Notes: generated by a model not told the origin, from the sequence alone. 64,000 bases of DNA from Candidatus Altarchaeales archaeon (GCA_014727915.1 WJMO01000006.1:1-64000), one strand, 5' to 3'; counted from the stretch's first letter, positions 50,610 through 58,855 are shown. Numbers and translations are program-made.

Positions 50610-51584
50610 ATGGACGAACCGACCGACCGATCGCTTAAGATACAGGGCCTGACAAGGGAGGAGTATGACTCCCTCAGCGACGAGGGCAAGTCCGTGATAG
50701 CAGGCAGGAGCCGCAGGCTGGGCGAGTACTATAACATAACATTGGCTGCGGAGCTGTTGAACGCCATACTAGACGAGGACCCCTCAAGGAATTCTTTCAT
50801 ATCCGAGGCGCTGGAGGGAAGGCACCCCAGCTTCGAGGAGACCGTAAGGGACATCATCAGAGACTACATGGACGCCAACGTCAACTCGTCCATCAAAGAC
50901 TACTACAAGATAAAGTACTCTGGACAGGACATAATGTCACAGCACCAGAGGGCCTCAGCAGGGTCGGAAGCCGAGGACATCATAGGAGGTGCAGGGGAAA
51001 CACGCCCGCCATCGGCGGAGACCGCGCCATCCCAGCCCCATAGTGACCCAGAACCCGAGGTAACAACACCAATAGCTTCTGACCCGGCACAGGCCACACC
51101 AGCACCCTCTAACGCGACACCTGCCACGCCGACATCATCCCCTGAAAAAACGACAGACAAGGCACCAACTTCGGACTCGCCTATTCCGCCTCCCCCACAC
51201 GAATCTCCAACGCCCAGCGCAACAACTGAGCCAGACCATCCGCTCTCAACAGAGCCTTCACAGACAACGCCACCTGCAACAGTTGATGCAGCAGGTGAAT
51301 CCGCGCCATCTGACAGCATTTACCCCGAGGACCGCCGGAGGAACATCGCCTCCATACTCGCTGCCAGGGAGGGAAGGGACAGCGAGAGCGTATTGAAGAC
51401 AGAGGAGGATGTGATTGACAGGATCATGGCCGTCACTGACGAGAACAGAAACCTTGGCCTCCGGGACGAGGACGTCTGCAGAGCCTGCGAGGAGATGATA
51501 AAGGACACCGACATCGAATTCTTTATGGAGGCGCTGATGCCAGGCCAACGGCAGGAACTGATAAGAAGAGCCCAGAAGAAGTGA
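50610..51584 (+). CDS. Unknown protein with long Pro/Thr/Ser-rich linker
   Basis: This 324-residue protein has a helical N-terminal domain (about 1-105) and a helical C-terminal domain (about 235-324). They are joined by about 130 residues made mainly of Pro, Thr, Ser, Ala and Glu. There is no signal peptide or membrane helix, so the linker is probably cytoplasmic and disordered. It begins with no gap after the 93-residue protein. I know no family. Confidence 0.55.
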   Translation: MDEPTDRSLKIQGLTREEYDSLSDEGKSVIAGRSRRLGEYYNITLAAELLNAILDEDPSRNSFISEALEGRHPSFEETVRDIIRDYMDANVNSSIKDYYKIKYSGQDIMSQHQRASAGSEAEDIIGGAGETRPPSAETAPSQPHSDPEPEVTTPIASDPAQATPAPSNATPATPTSSPEKTTDKAPTSDSPIPPPPHESPTPSATTEPDHPLSTEPSQTTPPATVDAAGESAPSDSIYPEDRRRNIASILAAREGRDSESVLKTEEDVIDRIMAVTDENRNLGLRDEDVCRACEEMIKDTDIEFFMEALMPGQRQELIRRAQKK

Positions 51585-51645
51585 ATATTGTTTATGGCCG
51601 GTGGGTTTTTTAAAGAAGTGGGAGTCATTGGATAATGGTGGTCTG

Positions 51646-52269
51646 ATGGATGAGGGTAGCAGAAGCCTTCTGGAACTGATCAAGAGGCGTAGGAGTTGCA
51701 GGTTCTTCGACAGCTCCAAGAGGGTGACCAAGCGGGATCTGATGGCCATACTTGAGGCTGGGAGGTGGGCCCCTTCAGCGAGGAACCTGCAACCGCTGGA
51801 GTTCATAATAGTCAAGGACAACCAAGGACGTGACCGGCTATCCGAGTTCTCACGGCAGAAGCACCCCAGCGAATCCCCGGTTTCCGTCGTAGTGGTCGGA
51901 GACCTCAAGAGGGCGAAGGACGTGGGAGACATATCACCCCATGACACCACCACCCACCTGCGAGGAATGAAGACTTTCATGTTCATGGACGCCGCGGCTT
52001 CCATACAGAACATGCTGCTGATGGCAGAGTCGCTCGGATACAACACACTGTGGATCTCATCCTTCGACGAGGAAGCCTTAGAGGATTTTCTCGGCCTCCC
52101 TGACAGGTTCATGCCAGTCGCGATAATATGCATTGGAAAAACGAGGAAGGAGATACAGGTCCCCCCCAAGAGAACCCTAGGAAAGAGGGTCCATCAGGGG
52201 TCATGGAGTCCGCGGCATCAGGATGAATCACATATAGGCTTCTCCAAGAAGATAAACGTCAAGTTCTGA
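51646..52269 (+). CDS. Nitroreductase family FMN oxidoreductase
   Basis: This 207-residue protein has the nitroreductase start LLELIKRRRSCRFFDSSKRV (R-x-S-x-R FMN contact) and ILEAGRWAPSARNLQPLEFI, split here at NLQP. DAAASIQNMLLMAESLGYNTLWIS and the C-terminal Gly-Lys/Arg region follow. Such enzymes use FMN and NAD(P)H; substrates vary widely. The ATG at 51646 follows a TATA-like TTTTTTAAAG by about 35 bases; the region before it is not part of the fold. Confidence 0.85.
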   Translation: MDEGSRSLLELIKRRRSCRFFDSSKRVTKRDLMAILEAGRWAPSARNLQPLEFIIVKDNQGRDRLSEFSRQKHPSESPVSVVVVGDLKRAKDVGDISPHDTTTHLRGMKTFMFMDAAASIQNMLLMAESLGYNTLWISSFDEEALEDFLGLPDRFMPVAIICIGKTRKEIQVPPKRTLGKRVHQGSWSPRHQDESHIGFSKKINVKF

Positions 52270-52299
52270 AAGATATAATCACGATACCAATGCGACAAG

Positions 52300-52320
52300 T
52301 ATTTAAATAGTCATGACTAT
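52300..52320 (+). promoter_or_regulatory. TATA box and palindromic operator of the winged-helix gene
   Basis: TATTTAAAT (from 52300) is the TATA box, about 28 bases before the ATG at 52333. It runs into ATAGTCATGACTAT (52307-52320), a perfect 14-base palindrome between the TATA box and the expected transcription start. A dimeric repressor bound there would block initiation. The gene itself encodes a winged-helix protein, so autoregulation is likely. Confidence 0.5.
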
Positions 52321-52332
52321 ATCATAATCGTC

Positions 52333-52749
52333 ATGGAAGGCAAGGGGGTTGGTTACGGACATGAGTTCGAAGAGCTCATAGGCGAGATATCCCAATCCAT
52401 CCAGAAGAACGACCCAGTGACGATAGGCTTCATGCTATACCAGATAGCAGAGGAGCGAAGGAAGACCAACCTGATAATACGAGACCTGAACGCCAAATTC
52501 GACCTCCTAGTGGAGAAAATAGACAACATAGAGGGCAGAACGTCAAACCATGAGACGGGACTCTCCGAAAGGGACCAGGAGGTATTGGACTACGTCAGGA
52601 GAAAAGACAGGATAAGCGCGGAAGAGCTGCAGAAGAAATTCAAATACAAGGGAAAGAACGCCGCCAGCGCCAGGCTCTCAAAGCTGTTCCACGACGGCAA
52701 GCTCGAGAAGGAGTACGCCGGGAGGAAAGTATACTACAAGCTCAGGTAA
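52333..52749 (+). CDS. Winged-helix transcription regulator
   Basis: This 138-residue protein has an N-terminal helical and probably coiled-coil part (about 10-75) for dimerisation. A C-terminal winged-helix domain (about 78-138) follows, with LSERDQEVLDYVRRKDRISAEELQKKFKY (split after RRKD) and ASARLSKLFHDGKLEKEYAGRKVYYKL (split at DGKLE). The wing and recognition helix are basic. It probably binds DNA as a dimer, perhaps its own promoter palindrome. Target genes are unknown. Confidence 0.72.
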   Translation: MEGKGVGYGHEFEELIGEISQSIQKNDPVTIGFMLYQIAEERRKTNLIIRDLNAKFDLLVEKIDNIEGRTSNHETGLSERDQEVLDYVRRKDRISAEELQKKFKYKGKNAASARLSKLFHDGKLEKEYAGRKVYYKLR

Positions 52750-52777
52750 AGCTTATTACATCACCCCAACCACCCCC

Positions 52778-52806
52778 CCACCCCCCGCTGAAAAAGCGGG
52801 GGGTGG
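52778..52806. repeat. Strong hairpin repeat, copy 1
   Basis: A perfect 12-bp stem CCACCCCCCGCT/AGCGGGGGGTGG closes the loop GAAAA. It is followed by ATCC and preceded by CCAACCACCCCC. The same unit occurs at 52949-52977. It is 29 bases after the regulator stop. Confidence 0.8.
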
Positions 52807-52948
52807 ATCCAACTCACCAAAAAAAAAACACGCACATCACTCCAAAAAAAAAGAAGATAGTGGGATGCAGACCACCACCACCCGTATTATAGGGATGCGG
52901 GTGGGTCACAATCACATCGCCTAGATGTGGTAATTCAGCCAACCACCC
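52807..52948. other. Non-coding stretch between the hairpin copies
   Basis: No gene is visible. It contains two A-runs of about nine to ten bases and an imperfect hairpin CCACCCG...CGGGTGG (about 52874-52898) with a TATTATAG loop segment. The A-runs read as T-runs on the minus strand could stop transcription coming from the gene at 53042-53677. Confidence 0.4.
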
Positions 52949-52977
52949 CCACCCCCCGCTGAAAAAGCGGGGGGTGG
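52949..52977. repeat. Strong hairpin repeat, copy 2
   Basis: This is identical in stem and loop to copy 1, again followed by ATCC and preceded by CCAACCACCCC. The repeated unit including flanks is about 45 bases, with 171 bases between equal positions. It is 64 bases past the stop of the minus-strand gene at 53042. Confidence 0.8.
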
Positions 52978-53041
52978 ATCCGGTTGAAACATGTCCTAAG
53001 AGAGAAAACGGATAAGCCAGCAGAGCACAGTAAACTGCGAC

Positions 53042-53677
53042 CTATTTCAGCCCGTGACCATCCTGTGAACGGTCAATTTTCGTCCTGGCCTGTTCCGTAT
53101 ACGGACCGGGTTCTTCACCTGACCTATCAGTCCTCCGGCCACCACGACTTCCAGGCCTTCCCCGGCTGCGATTTAGAAGGTCGCCGAGGTTCTCCTCGAA
53201 ATCAGCAGGCGTGTATTCCCTGCCACCTCGTATCTCACTCCACTTCAGCCGGGCCTGATCCTCGAACCACCCCCTATAATCTGGCCCTCCCCGAGGTCCG
53301 ACAGTATAGTTGGGCCCGGCAACATCCAATCCCCTCTTCATCGCATCGGCAGGGTCGGATGTCAGCAACGCAGCGGACAGAACCCACCCAGGGTCGGCCT
53401 CACCGGACTTGCCAGCACTCGCAACAACCTTATCCAACAGTGGGTCCTGGCCTGCCCTATGGGATGTCAGCTTGTTGCCCCAGTAGAGGTTCTGATATAA
53501 CTGGGTCGCTTGTTCAGCCAGTTCCGGGATTGCCTCCTGAACCTCGGCAGGCGAGACCCGTCCGCTCAACGCTCTCAACCTCAGCCGATGTACCTTATCC
53601 CTTTCAAGAATCTCCCCCGGAGGGACAGCAGCATCCTGAATGACGGGAAGATTAGGATGATGTATCTGTTTAACCAT
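53042..53677 (-). CDS. Unknown hydrophilic protein
   Basis: This 211-residue protein has no recognised family. It is rich in Arg, Gly, Asp and Pro, with a helical middle part (SPAEVQEAIPELAEQATQLY) and a basic, Gly/Arg-rich C-terminal tail (RSRGRPGSRGGRRTDRSG) that could bind nucleic acid. No signal peptide is present. An open frame on the other strand covers most of the same bases. The minus-strand reading has the more normal composition and uses an ATG next to an AT-rich TTTTAATTAAT. It stands beside the hairpin repeats. Confidence 0.45.
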   Translation of the reverse strand: MVKQIHHPNLPVIQDAAVPPGEILERDKVHRLRLRALSGRVSPAEVQEAIPELAEQATQLYQNLYWGNKLTSHRAGQDPLLDKVVASAGKSGEADPGWVLSAALLTSDPADAMKRGLDVAGPNYTVGPRGGPDYRGWFEDQARLKWSEIRGGREYTPADFEENLGDLLNRSRGRPGSRGGRRTDRSGEEPGPYTEQARTKIDRSQDGHGLK

Positions 53678-53712
53678 ATTAATTAAAACTGGGAAGGAAG
53701 GGTTTATTAGCT

Positions 53713-54663
53713 TCAGCCGAGGATGTTGTCTATGAACCAGCTCCTGTCGAATTCCCGGAGGTCCTCGTATTTCTGCCCCACGCCCACGTAGATTAGGGGC
53801 TTGTGGGTTGAGTGGACTATCGACAGGGCACCACCGCCTTTCACGTCCGCATCCATCTTCGACAGAACCGCAGCTTCGAATCCCACCTCGTCGTTGAAGG
53901 TCTTCGCCTGCTCGACCGCATCGTTGCCGGCGAGGGCGTCGCCGATGAACAGCTTCATGTCCGGCTGGTTCACACGTATGATCTTCTTCAATTCGTCCAT
54001 TAGATTGGTCTTGCTCTGCATCCTACCCGCCGTATCGGCCAATACGACGTCTATGTTCCTCGCCCTGGCATGCTCGACGGCATCGTATATGACCGCCGCA
54101 GAGTCAGCTCCCCTCTGGTGGGATATGACATTCACTCCTATGTTCTGGGCGTGCTGTTGCAGCTGCTCTATCGCACCCGCACGGAAGGTGTCACCGGCGG
54201 CGAACACAACGGAGAACCCGTTGTCCAACAGCAGCTTCGCCATCTTGGCCATAGTCGTGGTCTTCCCCGTGCCGTTCACGCCCAGGAATAGGACCTTATA
54301 AGGCCGGGGGCCATCGCGGACCGAATCGAGGAATGTGACCTCGCGTTCTGGAGTCAACGACTCCTCCAGCACATCACGTATGCAAGAGCGTATATCATCT
54401 GATATCCCGCGGCCGGACACTTCAAGCCCGACCAGCTTCTCCTTCAAGGACTCGACTATGTGCTCCGCGGTCTCGACCGCCACGTCGGATTGCATGAGAT
54501 CCATCTGAAGCTGCCATAGTGTGTCCTCAACGTCTGCTTCGCCGAGCCTGGCCTTACCGGTGACTGCAGCCTTAACCTTCGTGGAGGCTGTTATCTTGGG
54601 CTCCGCCTTCTCCTTCACATCACCCATGAAAAAATTGAGCTTCTGCTTCAGTGAATCGAACAT
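53713..54663 (-). CDS. ftsY: Signal recognition particle receptor FtsY
   Basis: This 316-residue GTPase docks SRP-ribosome complexes at the membrane. An N domain (about 20-95) precedes the G domain with the P-loop GVNGTGKTTTMAK, DTFRAGAIEQLQQHA, DTAGRM, and SKMDADVKGGGALSI (the T/SKxD specificity motif is present as SKMD). The terminal GVGQKYEDLREFD matches FtsY rather than SRP54, and no M domain is present. It is the third gene of rpiA-pfdA-ftsY, seven bases after pfdA. Confidence 0.95.
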   Translation of the reverse strand: MFDSLKQKLNFFMGDVKEKAEPKITASTKVKAAVTGKARLGEADVEDTLWQLQMDLMQSDVAVETAEHIVESLKEKLVGLEVSGRGISDDIRSCIRDVLEESLTPEREVTFLDSVRDGPRPYKVLFLGVNGTGKTTTMAKMAKLLLDNGFSVVFAAGDTFRAGAIEQLQQHAQNIGVNVISHQRGADSAAVIYDAVEHARARNIDVVLADTAGRMQSKTNLMDELKKIIRVNQPDMKLFIGDALAGNDAVEQAKTFNDEVGFEAAVLSKMDADVKGGGALSIVHSTHKPLIYVGVGQKYEDLREFDRSWFIDNILG

Positions 54664-54670
54664 TTTGACG

Positions 54671-55084
54671 TCAGTGGCTGTGCTGGCCCATCATCGCCTC
54701 GGCCTGGGTGTTCAGTTCGCCCATCCGGACGGCCATCTCGCCCATGGTCTTGTTGAGCTGCTGCAAAGACTGGGTCAGGTGCTTCCGCCGGCCCTCCAAT
54801 GTCACGATCGCATCGGGGAGTTTTTTCTCCACCGAATATCCGGCGCCTATGTCGACCAGCACGCTCTCAGTGTCCTTCAACGAGGCCGTGATGTAGGAGC
54901 CGGCGCCGAAGGGCACCAGGACCTCAGAGCCTGTCTTCTGGCTTTCAAGCGACTTCAAAGCCTCTACCGTGGAGGTCAGCTCCAGTATGGCCGACTCTAT
55001 CATCTGCCCCTGCTTCCCGAGCTGGTCAAGCTGCCTCTTGCCGGTCTCCAACTGCATCAGAGTGTTCCTTAGCTCTTCGTCCAT
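54671..55084 (-). CDS. pfdA: Prefoldin alpha subunit
   Basis: This 137-residue protein has two long coiled-coil helices (about 1-45 and 90-130) that flank a beta hairpin segment with VLVPFGAGSYITASL and VLVDIGAGYSVEK. This is the alpha-class prefoldin pattern. Prefoldin hands unfolded proteins to the thermosome. The ATG at 55084 lies two bases after the rpiA stop; a GTG two codons earlier would overlap it. Confidence 0.92.
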   Translation of the reverse strand: MDEELRNTLMQLETGKRQLDQLGKQGQMIESAILELTSTVEALKSLESQKTGSEVLVPFGAGSYITASLKDTESVLVDIGAGYSVEKKLPDAIVTLEGRRKHLTQSLQQLNKTMGEMAVRMGELNTQAEAMMGQHSH

Positions 55085-55086
55085 CT

Positions 55087-55794
55087 TCACATGTACTGGG
55101 CCTTGCCCTTCTTGGATATTATCACGCGTTCAGGCTGGCGCACTGCGAATATGCCGTTCTCGACCACGCCCGCGATGTTGTTGAGCTCCGTCTCCAGCTG
55201 GAGGGGGTCGGAGAAGTCCAATCCTGTGACGTCAAGTATTATGTTGCCGTTGTCTGTCGTGAACTTCTTGCGCTCCACCACCTTGCCGCCAAGCTCCTCA
55301 AGCTCCGAGGTCACGAAAGCCTTTGCAAAAGGCAAGACCTCGACGGGCAGGGGGAACTTCCCCAGCTTTGCTACCGCCTTGGATTCGTCCACTATGCATA
55401 CGAACTCGGTCGAAGCCGAAGCGACCACCTTCTCCCGGGTCAACGCTCCGCCGCCGCCCTTTATGAGATTGTAGGTCCGGTCCACCTCGTCGGCTCCGTC
55501 CACGTACAGGTCAATGAGGCCTCCGCCCATGTCGCCGGCCTTCTTGAATCCCATCTTGGCGACCTCGTCGAGTGTGGTTACCTTAAGCCCTGATTTCTTG
55601 GCCAGGTCCTCGCTCGCCTTGGAAGATGGCACGACCAAGCCGGGAAACTTCTTCCGCCCCAGCTCCTCTATGAAGTATTTGACCGTCGAACCGGTCCCCA
55701 GACCCAGCTTCATCCCGCCCTTGACTTCCCTGACAGCCATGAGCGCAGCAGCCTTCTTGTCCGCCTCCTGGGATTTGCCCTTAGACTTGGCCAT
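55087..55794 (-). CDS. rpiA: Ribose-5-phosphate isomerase A
   Basis: This 235-residue enzyme converts ribulose 5-phosphate and ribose 5-phosphate. It has the substrate loop GLGTGSTVKYFIEEL, the catalytic DGADEVDRTYNLIKGGGGALTREK (split at NLIK), and VDESKAVAKLG, KFPLPVEVLPFA and DNGNIILDV. A basic extension of about 15 residues at the N-terminus is unusual but short. TTTTTATAC on the minus strand about 35 bases upstream is a promoter candidate for rpiA-pfdA-ftsY. Confidence 0.93.
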   Translation of the reverse strand: MAKSKGKSQEADKKAAALMAVREVKGGMKLGLGTGSTVKYFIEELGRKKFPGLVVPSSKASEDLAKKSGLKVTTLDEVAKMGFKKAGDMGGGLIDLYVDGADEVDRTYNLIKGGGGALTREKVVASASTEFVCIVDESKAVAKLGKFPLPVEVLPFAKAFVTSELEELGGKVVERKKFTTDNGNIILDVTGLDFSDPLQLETELNNIAGVVENGIFAVRQPERVIISKKGKAQYM

Positions 55795-55869
55795 TTTCAA
55801 GTTAAATGAATAAAGTAGGAGAGTATAAAAATGAGGCGCCAGACCAGTGAAAAACAGAAAGGAAAAAAG

Positions 55870-55913
55870 TATAGAATATTATTAAAAAATTAAAAATAAT
55901 TTAAACTTTTTTA
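55870..55913 (-). terminator. T-rich terminator candidate of thrS
   Basis: Just past the thrS stop the minus strand reads through AT-only sequence with TTATTTTTAATTTTTTAAT and a further T-run. This fits archaeal T-rich termination. Confidence 0.45.
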
Positions 55914-55921
55914 GATTGCAG

Positions 55922-57793
55922 TCACCCTGTGAATGTGGGCCTTTCGGAGAGCAGGCGCGACAGGGGTATCTTCCGGTAGGGCATGTTCTTGGATTTCTCC
56001 TTGACCTCAACTGCCACGACCTCGGCTACGACGGTATTCTGCTCCTTCTCCCCCCGCACCCTCACGGAGACCTTCCCGGATTCCATCTCCTTCTCGCCTA
56101 CGACTATTATGTAAGGTATCCACTCGCGCTCGGCCTGCCGTATCTTCTTGCCCATGGACTCGTTCCTGTCGTCCACGTCCACGCGGATCCTCTCCTTCTC
56201 GAACCGATCCGCCAGTTGGACCGCATAGTCTATGAACTTCTCGGACAAGGGTATCACCCTGATCTGCGTAGGGCACAGCCACATGGGCAGCACGGGAGTG
56301 CCCCCGGATTCCTTCATCATATGGGCCTTCTCCAACAGCGCGTATATCACCCTCTCTATGGCGCCGCTGGGCGAGCAGTGGAGGATTATGGGGTTCTTTA
56401 GGCTCCCATCCTTGTCCGCGAACTTTATGTCATAGCGTTCTCCGTTCTCCACGTCTATCTGGTCCGTCGACAGCGCCGAGGCCTTGTCCAATGCGTCGAC
56501 GAAGTTGAACTCGTACTTGAGTATGAAGTAGAACACCCGCTCATCCCACATCTCGATAAGGGCGGGTTTGCCGAAGTCCTTCACAAGCTCGGTGACGAAC
56601 TCCCGGTTGCTGTCATAGAATCCCCTGGTAACGCGCACCGCAAGCTCGACGTCATCCCTCTCAAGGCCAACCCCCTCGAGGGTCTCCACGCTCAATCTGA
56701 ACCTTCTCTTGTACTCTTTCATCGCCTGGACTAGGTCGGTGCATAGGGCGTGTACGTCCGGCATGGTGAAAGCCCTCAGCCGCCTCAGCCCTGTAAGCTC
56801 TCCGCTCTTCTCCCGCCTGAACGCGTAGCGTGCCAGCTCGTAGAGGCGGAGGGGCAGGCTCCGGTAGCTAAGGGTGGCGTCGTGAGCCATGAGGAACTGG
56901 CCGAAACACGCGGCAAAACGCATGAAATAACGTTTTTCGTCGGATTCTAGCACGTACTGGCGGGCTGGGAACCTGTCCAGGTACTTCTTCAGGGTGGGGT
57001 GCTCGAAGTCGTACATCAGCGGCGTCTCAACCTCCACGCCCCCGTAGTCGAGTATCTTCTCCGTCACATACTGCTCCAGCAGCGCCTTTATCATCCGCCC
57101 CTTCGGGTAGTATCTGAAGTTCCCAGGGTCGCTGGCAGGCTCGTAGTCCACCAGCTCCAGCCTGCGCATCAACTCAATATGGGGTGGTGCCTTCTCGACC
57201 GCGCGTGACTTGGCCTTCTCGTAGGCTGCGAACTTCTTCAGGTTCTCGCATCCCTTGTATTCGAAGCCTTCGATGTCGTGGAGTACCCCGTCCGGCGTCA
57301 TTATGTGCCAGTGGCTGTCGATCTTGTCCTCCTTAGCCAAAGCCTGGGATTCCCCACCTTCATCTTTGCCACCGTCGCCCGGGACTATCGTCCTTGAAAG
57401 CTCGCTCAGCGGATGTCCCTTGCACTTCAACTCGAAGCTCTTGTACCATCCGAACGGAGCCTTCAACGCATTGTACTTGGAACTTATCTTCTCATATGAG
57501 TCGTCCAACACCTTCCGGGCTACGGAGAGCGAGCCCAGGTCGCTGGACAGGTGAGCGTAGGGGTATACGACGATGTTCCCGGCCTTCACCTGCGCCGCCA
57601 TCTTGTCCACGACCGTCACCAGCTCGTCAACAACGAAATCCGGGTCCTTCTCGTCCGGCTTCTCAACGGCCATGAAGCAGACTATGCAATCCTCAAGCCT
57701 TCCTCCCTTCTCGGTTATCTCCTCCGGCTGCTTCACAGCCTTCTTCTGCGCCTCGAACTCTATGTAGTCGCAGTGCAACAGCAGAACGCGCAT
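55922..57793 (-). CDS. thrS: Threonyl-tRNA synthetase, archaeal type
   Basis: This 623-residue class II synthetase has the archaeal N-terminal editing domain (about 1-145), related to D-aminoacyl-tRNA deacylase and beginning MRVLLLHCDYIEFEA. The catalytic core has motif 2 RLYELARYAFRREKSGEL with LRRLRAFTMPDVHALC. The zinc triad is Cys in MRFAACFGQF, His in MPDVHALC and His in ILHCSPSGAIER. An anticodon-binding domain (from about 510) follows. The start is the ATG at 57793, supported by a minus-strand TATA box 24 bases upstream; a longer open frame to 58120 is antisense to the GNAT gene. Confidence 0.95.
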   Translation of the reverse strand: MRVLLLHCDYIEFEAQKKAVKQPEEITEKGGRLEDCIVCFMAVEKPDEKDPDFVVDELVTVVDKMAAQVKAGNIVVYPYAHLSSDLGSLSVARKVLDDSYEKISSKYNALKAPFGWYKSFELKCKGHPLSELSRTIVPGDGGKDEGGESQALAKEDKIDSHWHIMTPDGVLHDIEGFEYKGCENLKKFAAYEKAKSRAVEKAPPHIELMRRLELVDYEPASDPGNFRYYPKGRMIKALLEQYVTEKILDYGGVEVETPLMYDFEHPTLKKYLDRFPARQYVLESDEKRYFMRFAACFGQFLMAHDATLSYRSLPLRLYELARYAFRREKSGELTGLRRLRAFTMPDVHALCTDLVQAMKEYKRRFRLSVETLEGVGLERDDVELAVRVTRGFYDSNREFVTELVKDFGKPALIEMWDERVFYFILKYEFNFVDALDKASALSTDQIDVENGERYDIKFADKDGSLKNPIILHCSPSGAIERVIYALLEKAHMMKESGGTPVLPMWLCPTQIRVIPLSEKFIDYAVQLADRFEKERIRVDVDDRNESMGKKIRQAEREWIPYIIVVGEKEMESGKVSVRVRGEKEQNTVVAEVVAVEVKEKSKNMPYRKIPLSRLLSERPTFTG

Positions 57794-57820
57794 GGTATAT
57801 AGAATGGAAAAACCATATAA
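57794..57820. promoter_or_regulatory. Overlapping divergent promoters of thrS and the GNAT gene
   Basis: GGTATATAG (57794-57802) is about 29 bases before the plus-strand ATG at 57828. TTATATGG on the minus strand (57813-57820) is about 24 bases before the thrS ATG at 57793. Each TATA box lies within the other gene's start region, so the two initiations may exclude each other. Confidence 0.55.
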
Positions 57821-57827
57821 TAACCGT

Positions 57828-58346
57828 ATGAGCGCTTTGAAGACGCGTGATAGACGCGAGGGACCGCTGAGCAGGCTCATGGACCTTGTGGCCCCAGGCT
57901 CCCAGAAGGAGGTTGAATGGGTTTTCTCAGACTCCGACGGCAATGTGACAGGGAGCGTCCCCGACGACCGGGCAAGAGAGGTGGGTCCAGGATACTCCGG
58001 GGAGCTGAGATATTTCATAGATGGAAAGCGGTTAGAAGCGGATTTCATAGGCACCAGCGATGGCAGGACCCTCGCACGCAGGGGTTTCAGGTCGGCAGAG
58101 GCGAGGACAAGAGGGTTCATGAACCTGATGCACGCCGCGGAAGACCAGGCAAGACAGCACGGTTGCAGTCAGGTGACCTTGGACACCAGAGCATTCACGG
58201 AACACCCCAAGCTCATGGAAAGGCTGGGTTACAAGCCCTTGGACGACCGGGAGCGGGAATTGCACCGTGAGGAATCAGCCGGCCAGACCATCGAGGAAAG
58301 GAGGGGAGTCGGGTCGTGGGTCAGGTACGTCAAGAAACTCGATTGA
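57828..58346 (+). CDS. GNAT-like acetyltransferase
   Basis: This 172-residue protein has a C-terminal half with the GNAT layout. RTRGFMNLMHAAEDQARQHG is the helix after the acetyl-CoA loop, SQVTLDTRAF is strand 5, and HPKLMERLGYKPL is the usual end with the active-site-near Tyr. The pyrophosphate loop R/Q-x-x-G-x-G/A is weak (RSAEARTRG). The acyl acceptor is unknown. The start is set by the TATA box. The next gene begins two bases after its stop. Confidence 0.6.
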   Translation: MSALKTRDRREGPLSRLMDLVAPGSQKEVEWVFSDSDGNVTGSVPDDRAREVGPGYSGELRYFIDGKRLEADFIGTSDGRTLARRGFRSAEARTRGFMNLMHAAEDQARQHGCSQVTLDTRAFTEHPKLMERLGYKPLDDRERELHREESAGQTIEERRGVGSWVRYVKKLD

Positions 58347-58348
58347 AC

Positions 58349-58855
58349 ATGGACTCTAAGGAGCGCAGTGAGCTGGAGGCGCGTTTGAGGGAGGAGTTTG
58401 AAAGGCTGAACAGGGAGAGGTTCGACAACTCCATCGAGGATTACAAGCTCAGGTTCAGCAAATCTTCCGTGAGGACCCACGGTTCCATAAACCTGGAGAC
58501 CAAGACCATCAGGATATCCTATCCCATGTATGAGCAGCACGGTTGGGAGATGGTCGCCCAAACCCTGTTGCATGAGATGACCCACGCGCTCATACACCAG
58601 CAGGGAGGCCACGCGAGGCACACGAAGAGGTTCTGGAACGAATTCGAGAAGAGAGGAGGGGTGAGGGACAGGATAGACGTGAAGCCAACCGCACCCTACG
58701 TGTACGCCTGCCCCACCTGCCAGCAGGAGATAGAGAGGATCAGGCCTATGAAAAGGCCCTGGCTGTACTCTTGCATAAGATGCGACAGGAACTACAACCC
58801 AAAACACAGGCTATACCTGAAAAGGGAGAAGGGACAGATAAAACTAGAATGCTAG
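58349..58855 (+). CDS. SprT-like zinc metalloprotease
   Basis: This 168-residue protein has the zinc motif H-E-M-T-H-A in LLHEMTHALIHQ with a third His in GGHARHTKRFW. A zinc ribbon with Cys in CPTCQ and CIRCD closes the chain. It matches the SprT/Spartan protease core, which in eukaryotes digests DNA-protein crosslinks. Archaeal forms are uncharacterised. The ATG at 58349 lies directly after the GNAT stop, so they share a transcript. It overlaps the convergent pentein gene by four bases. Confidence 0.82.
   Translation: MDSKERSELEARLREEFERLNRERFDNSIEDYKLRFSKSSVRTHGSINLETKTIRISYPMYEQHGWEMVAQTLLHEMTHALIHQQGGHARHTKRFWNEFEKRGGVRDRIDVKPTAPYVYACPTCQQEIERIRPMKRPWLYSCIRCDRNYNPKHRLYLKREKGQIKLEC

Noticed and set aside
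52778-52977. CRISPR array
   Set aside because: Only two copies exist, the repeat is a long perfect hairpin, the interval is 142 bases, and no cas genes are present.
52984-53643. Plus-strand open frame opposite the gene at 53042-53677
   Set aside because: Its composition (many Pro, Ser, Arg, His and Cys in irregular order) looks like an antisense shadow; the minus-strand reading looks more like a protein, though with limited confidence.
57794-58120. N-terminal extension of ThrRS antisense to the GNAT gene
   Set aside because: The archaeal ThrRS editing domain begins at the ATG at 57793, and the extension has low-complexity composition with no homology that I recognise.
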